The translations under genes were made by a program, and so were the position numbers. DNA of 6,657 nucleotides from contig PWZK01000057.1 in NCBI GenBank assembly GCA_003567495.1, positions 1 through 6,657 of the forward strand, read 5' to 3'. The notes beneath the pieces were generated by a model, which was not told where the DNA came from, ran no database searches, and saw nothing but the letters and a program-made list of their open reading frames with translations. Positions within the stretch are counted from its first letter, which is position 1. Every line of letters starts with the position of its first letter. This document shows, piece after piece, positions 6,098-6,657 of this stretch. The stretch is from Candidatus Brocadiaceae bacterium. GTDB lineage: Bacteria > Planctomycetota > Brocadiia > SM23-32.

Positions 6098-6126
6098 TTG
6101 TAAAAGGAGGCATGATCTGGTATAGT
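6098..6126 (+). promoter_or_regulatory. Candidate extended -10 promoter for the nucleotidyltransferase gene
   Basis: TTGTAA (6098-6103) and TATAGT (6121-6126) are 17 bases apart and match the consensus at 4 and 5 of 6. A TGG directly before the -10 supplies the TGn of an extended -10 promoter. Transcription would begin near 6133 and give a long leader of about 250 bases before the ATG at 6381, including the repeats described below. The -10 box lies in the left arm of the dyad at 6120-6172. Confidence 0.45.
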
Positions 6127-6172
6127 TTAATGGTAGCTTCCCGGTTAAACATGTTTGGATTTGGAACTATAC
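6120..6172. repeat. Dyad GTATAGTT / AACTATAC with inner palindromes
   Basis: GTATAGTT (6120-6127) and AACTATAC (6165-6172) are exact reverse complements, 37 bases apart. Between them are GTTTAA (6125-6130) against TTAAAC (6145-6150) and the 10-bp palindrome AAACATGTTT (6147-6156). The overlapping pairings could form alternative hairpins in RNA, or pair as protein-binding sites. GTTAAAC also recurs at 6234-6240. The role is unknown. Confidence 0.35.
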
Positions 6173-6185
6173 AGCAATAATAGAA

Positions 6186-6215
6186 ATCGGGATCGCTATC
6201 GGGATCGGGATCGAA
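6186..6215. repeat. ATCGGG hexamer tandem repeat, five units
   Basis: Five consecutive hexamers read ATCGGG, ATCGCT, ATCGGG, ATCGGG and ATCGAA. A related CGACCC double unit follows at 6302-6313 in complementary sense. The repeat is noncoding and could vary in copy number through slippage. Confidence 0.65.
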
Positions 6216-6317
6216 TAAAAATGGTCTTGGATCGTTAAACCCCCGACGCATATGAGATTGCAGGTCGAAGAGGGCTCTGTCACATACGAAAGCATAAAGA
6301 ACGACCCCGACCCCGAT
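6198..6317 (-). repeat. 16-bp inverted repeat with strand-specific wobble pairs
   Basis: ATCGGGATCGGGATCG (6198-6213) faces CGACCCCGACCCCGAT (6302-6317). In plus-strand RNA 14 of 16 positions pair and two are A-C mismatches. In minus-strand RNA the same two positions become G-U pairs, so all 16 pair, closing a loop of 88 bases (6214-6301). This favours a function, if any, in RNA transcribed leftward toward pabB. The loop contains no reading frame or motif that I recognise. Confidence 0.5.
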
Positions 6318-6380
6318 CTGTCAAAGCAAGGAACGTGGTTTATTGAATACTTACTTTGTTTCAAAGTGCGAGAGTTGTCA

Positions 6381-6657
6381 ATGGATGCAATACTTCTGGC
6401 AGGCGGCTATGCCACCCGGCTCTACCCGCTGACGAAAAATCGGCCCAAAGCGCTTCTTACGCTTGGCGGCAGAACTATCCTTGACCGCAACATGGAAGCG
6501 CTTGATGCCTCAAGTGAGTTCGACAGGTTTTTTCTGGTAACCAACGAGCGCTTCGTTGACATGTTCCGCCAGTGGGCGGAGCAACGGTCACCCGGTTCCA
6601 GGCCTGTTCACGTGCTCAGCGACGGCACTGACTCAAATGAAAACAGGCTTGGCGCGA
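6381..6657 (+). CDS. Sugar-1-phosphate nucleotidyltransferase, N-terminal part
   Basis: Starts at ATG 6381 and runs off the right edge after 92 codons. The opening MDAILLAGGYATRLYPLTKN followed by RPKALL is the nucleotide-binding signature of NTP-transferase enzymes (GGxaTRLyPlTk.rPKalL). These couple sugar-1-phosphates to NTPs to make NDP-sugars for cell-wall or surface polysaccharides in the cytoplasm. The early Arg and the PK lysine are the usual NTP-binding residues. The end of the visible part, SNENRLGA, fits the 'nRLGai' stretch of the family. Sugar and nucleotide specificity cannot be read from this piece. A weak GAGAG (6370-6374) is the only Shine-Dalgarno candidate. The start is supported by the family signature beginning at residue 1. 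The candidate promoter at 6098-6126 points at it. Confidence 0.85.
   Translation, partial: MDAILLAGGYATRLYPLTKNRPKALLTLGGRTILDRNMEALDASSEFDRFFLVTNERFVDMFRQWAEQRSPGSRPVHVLSDGTDSNENRLGA

Larger units (their letters stand above)
5972..6380. other. Divergent intergenic region, no large gene
   Basis: This 409-base gap lies between the leftward pabB and the rightward nucleotidyltransferase gene, so it should hold the control regions of both. It contains candidate promoters in each direction, a dyad at 6120-6172, a hexamer tandem repeat and a 16-bp inverted repeat spanning 6198-6317. AGGAGG occurs at 6062-6067 and 6105-6110, but neither is placed to start a credible reading frame. The minus-strand frames across it encode runs such as DPDPDSDPD and SIPIPIAIPIS that simply reflect the hexamer repeat. 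I find no tRNA or known riboswitch. Confidence 0.6.

Noticed and set aside
6123..6133. TAGTTTAATGG resembles a tRNA D-arm sequence.
   Set aside because: No matching acceptor stem, anticodon arm or T-arm can be laid out around it.
6112..6180. A 22-codon plus-strand frame starting at ATG 6112 behind AGGAGG (6105-6110).
   Set aside because: The AGGAGG is only one base from the ATG, too close for normal initiation. The next in-frame ATG (6130) is too far, and a candidate promoter spacer overlaps the same bases.
6054..6364. Two overlapping 65-codon minus-strand frames in the pabB upstream gap.
   Set aside because: Their repetitive peptides (DPDPDSDPD, SIPIPIAIPIS) are translations of the ATCGGG hexamers, and neither shows a family motif or a supporting context.

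Overview
The window reads as chromosomal DNA of a bacterium that makes peptidoglycan. It has a penicillin-binding protein 2, folate-precursor genes and sugar or sugar-nucleotide genes. Genes are fairly GC-rich and the gaps are AT-rich. The start motifs are Shine-Dalgarno-like, and the -35/-10 promoter matches are of the sigma-70 type. I cannot name the phylum. The mixture of an IS200-like transposase with GGTC(A/T)GACC palindromes and ATCGGG-type hexamer repeats in gaps would fit an uncultured Gram-negative lineage, perhaps of the PVC type, but that is impression rather than proof.

Layout. The left edge (1-183) is the 3' end of a TIM-barrel sugar phosphate isomerase/epimerase gene. Next comes a REP-associated (RAYT/IS200-like) transposase gene (452-1222), framed by two nested pairs of inverted sequences and by repeated flanks (189-300 and 1341-1392). 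The right flank ends only about 25 bases before the GTG start of mrdA (1418-3268), the peptidoglycan transpeptidase PBP2. The mrdA/pabC gap carries, on the minus strand, a near-consensus promoter whose -10 box lies in a palindrome. It is followed by a strong Shine-Dalgarno and a possible 24-codon reading frame that points into the 3' end of mrdA. Two minus-strand genes then form a p-aminobenzoate pair, pabB (4496-5971) followed by pabC (3511-4413). A 409-base gap (5972-6380) separates pabB from a divergent sugar-1-phosphate nucleotidyltransferase gene that runs off the right edge (6381 on). That gap holds a good plus-strand promoter, a dyad, a hexamer tandem repeat and a long inverted repeat.

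How the genes relate. pabB and pabC together convert chorismate to p-aminobenzoate for folate, with ammonia from a glutaminase (PabA) that is not in this window. mrdA acts in lateral-wall synthesis, but its usual rodA/mreBCD partners are not next to it. The transposase element appears to have landed directly upstream of mrdA. The end genes are probably involved in carbohydrate metabolism and cell-surface sugar synthesis.

Most of the window is ordinary. The parts worth a second look are the minus-strand promoter/palindrome/mini-ORF unit at 3287-3432, the strand-asymmetric stem at 6198-6317 and the transposase element with its flanks. I do not see a convincing new multi-gene system.
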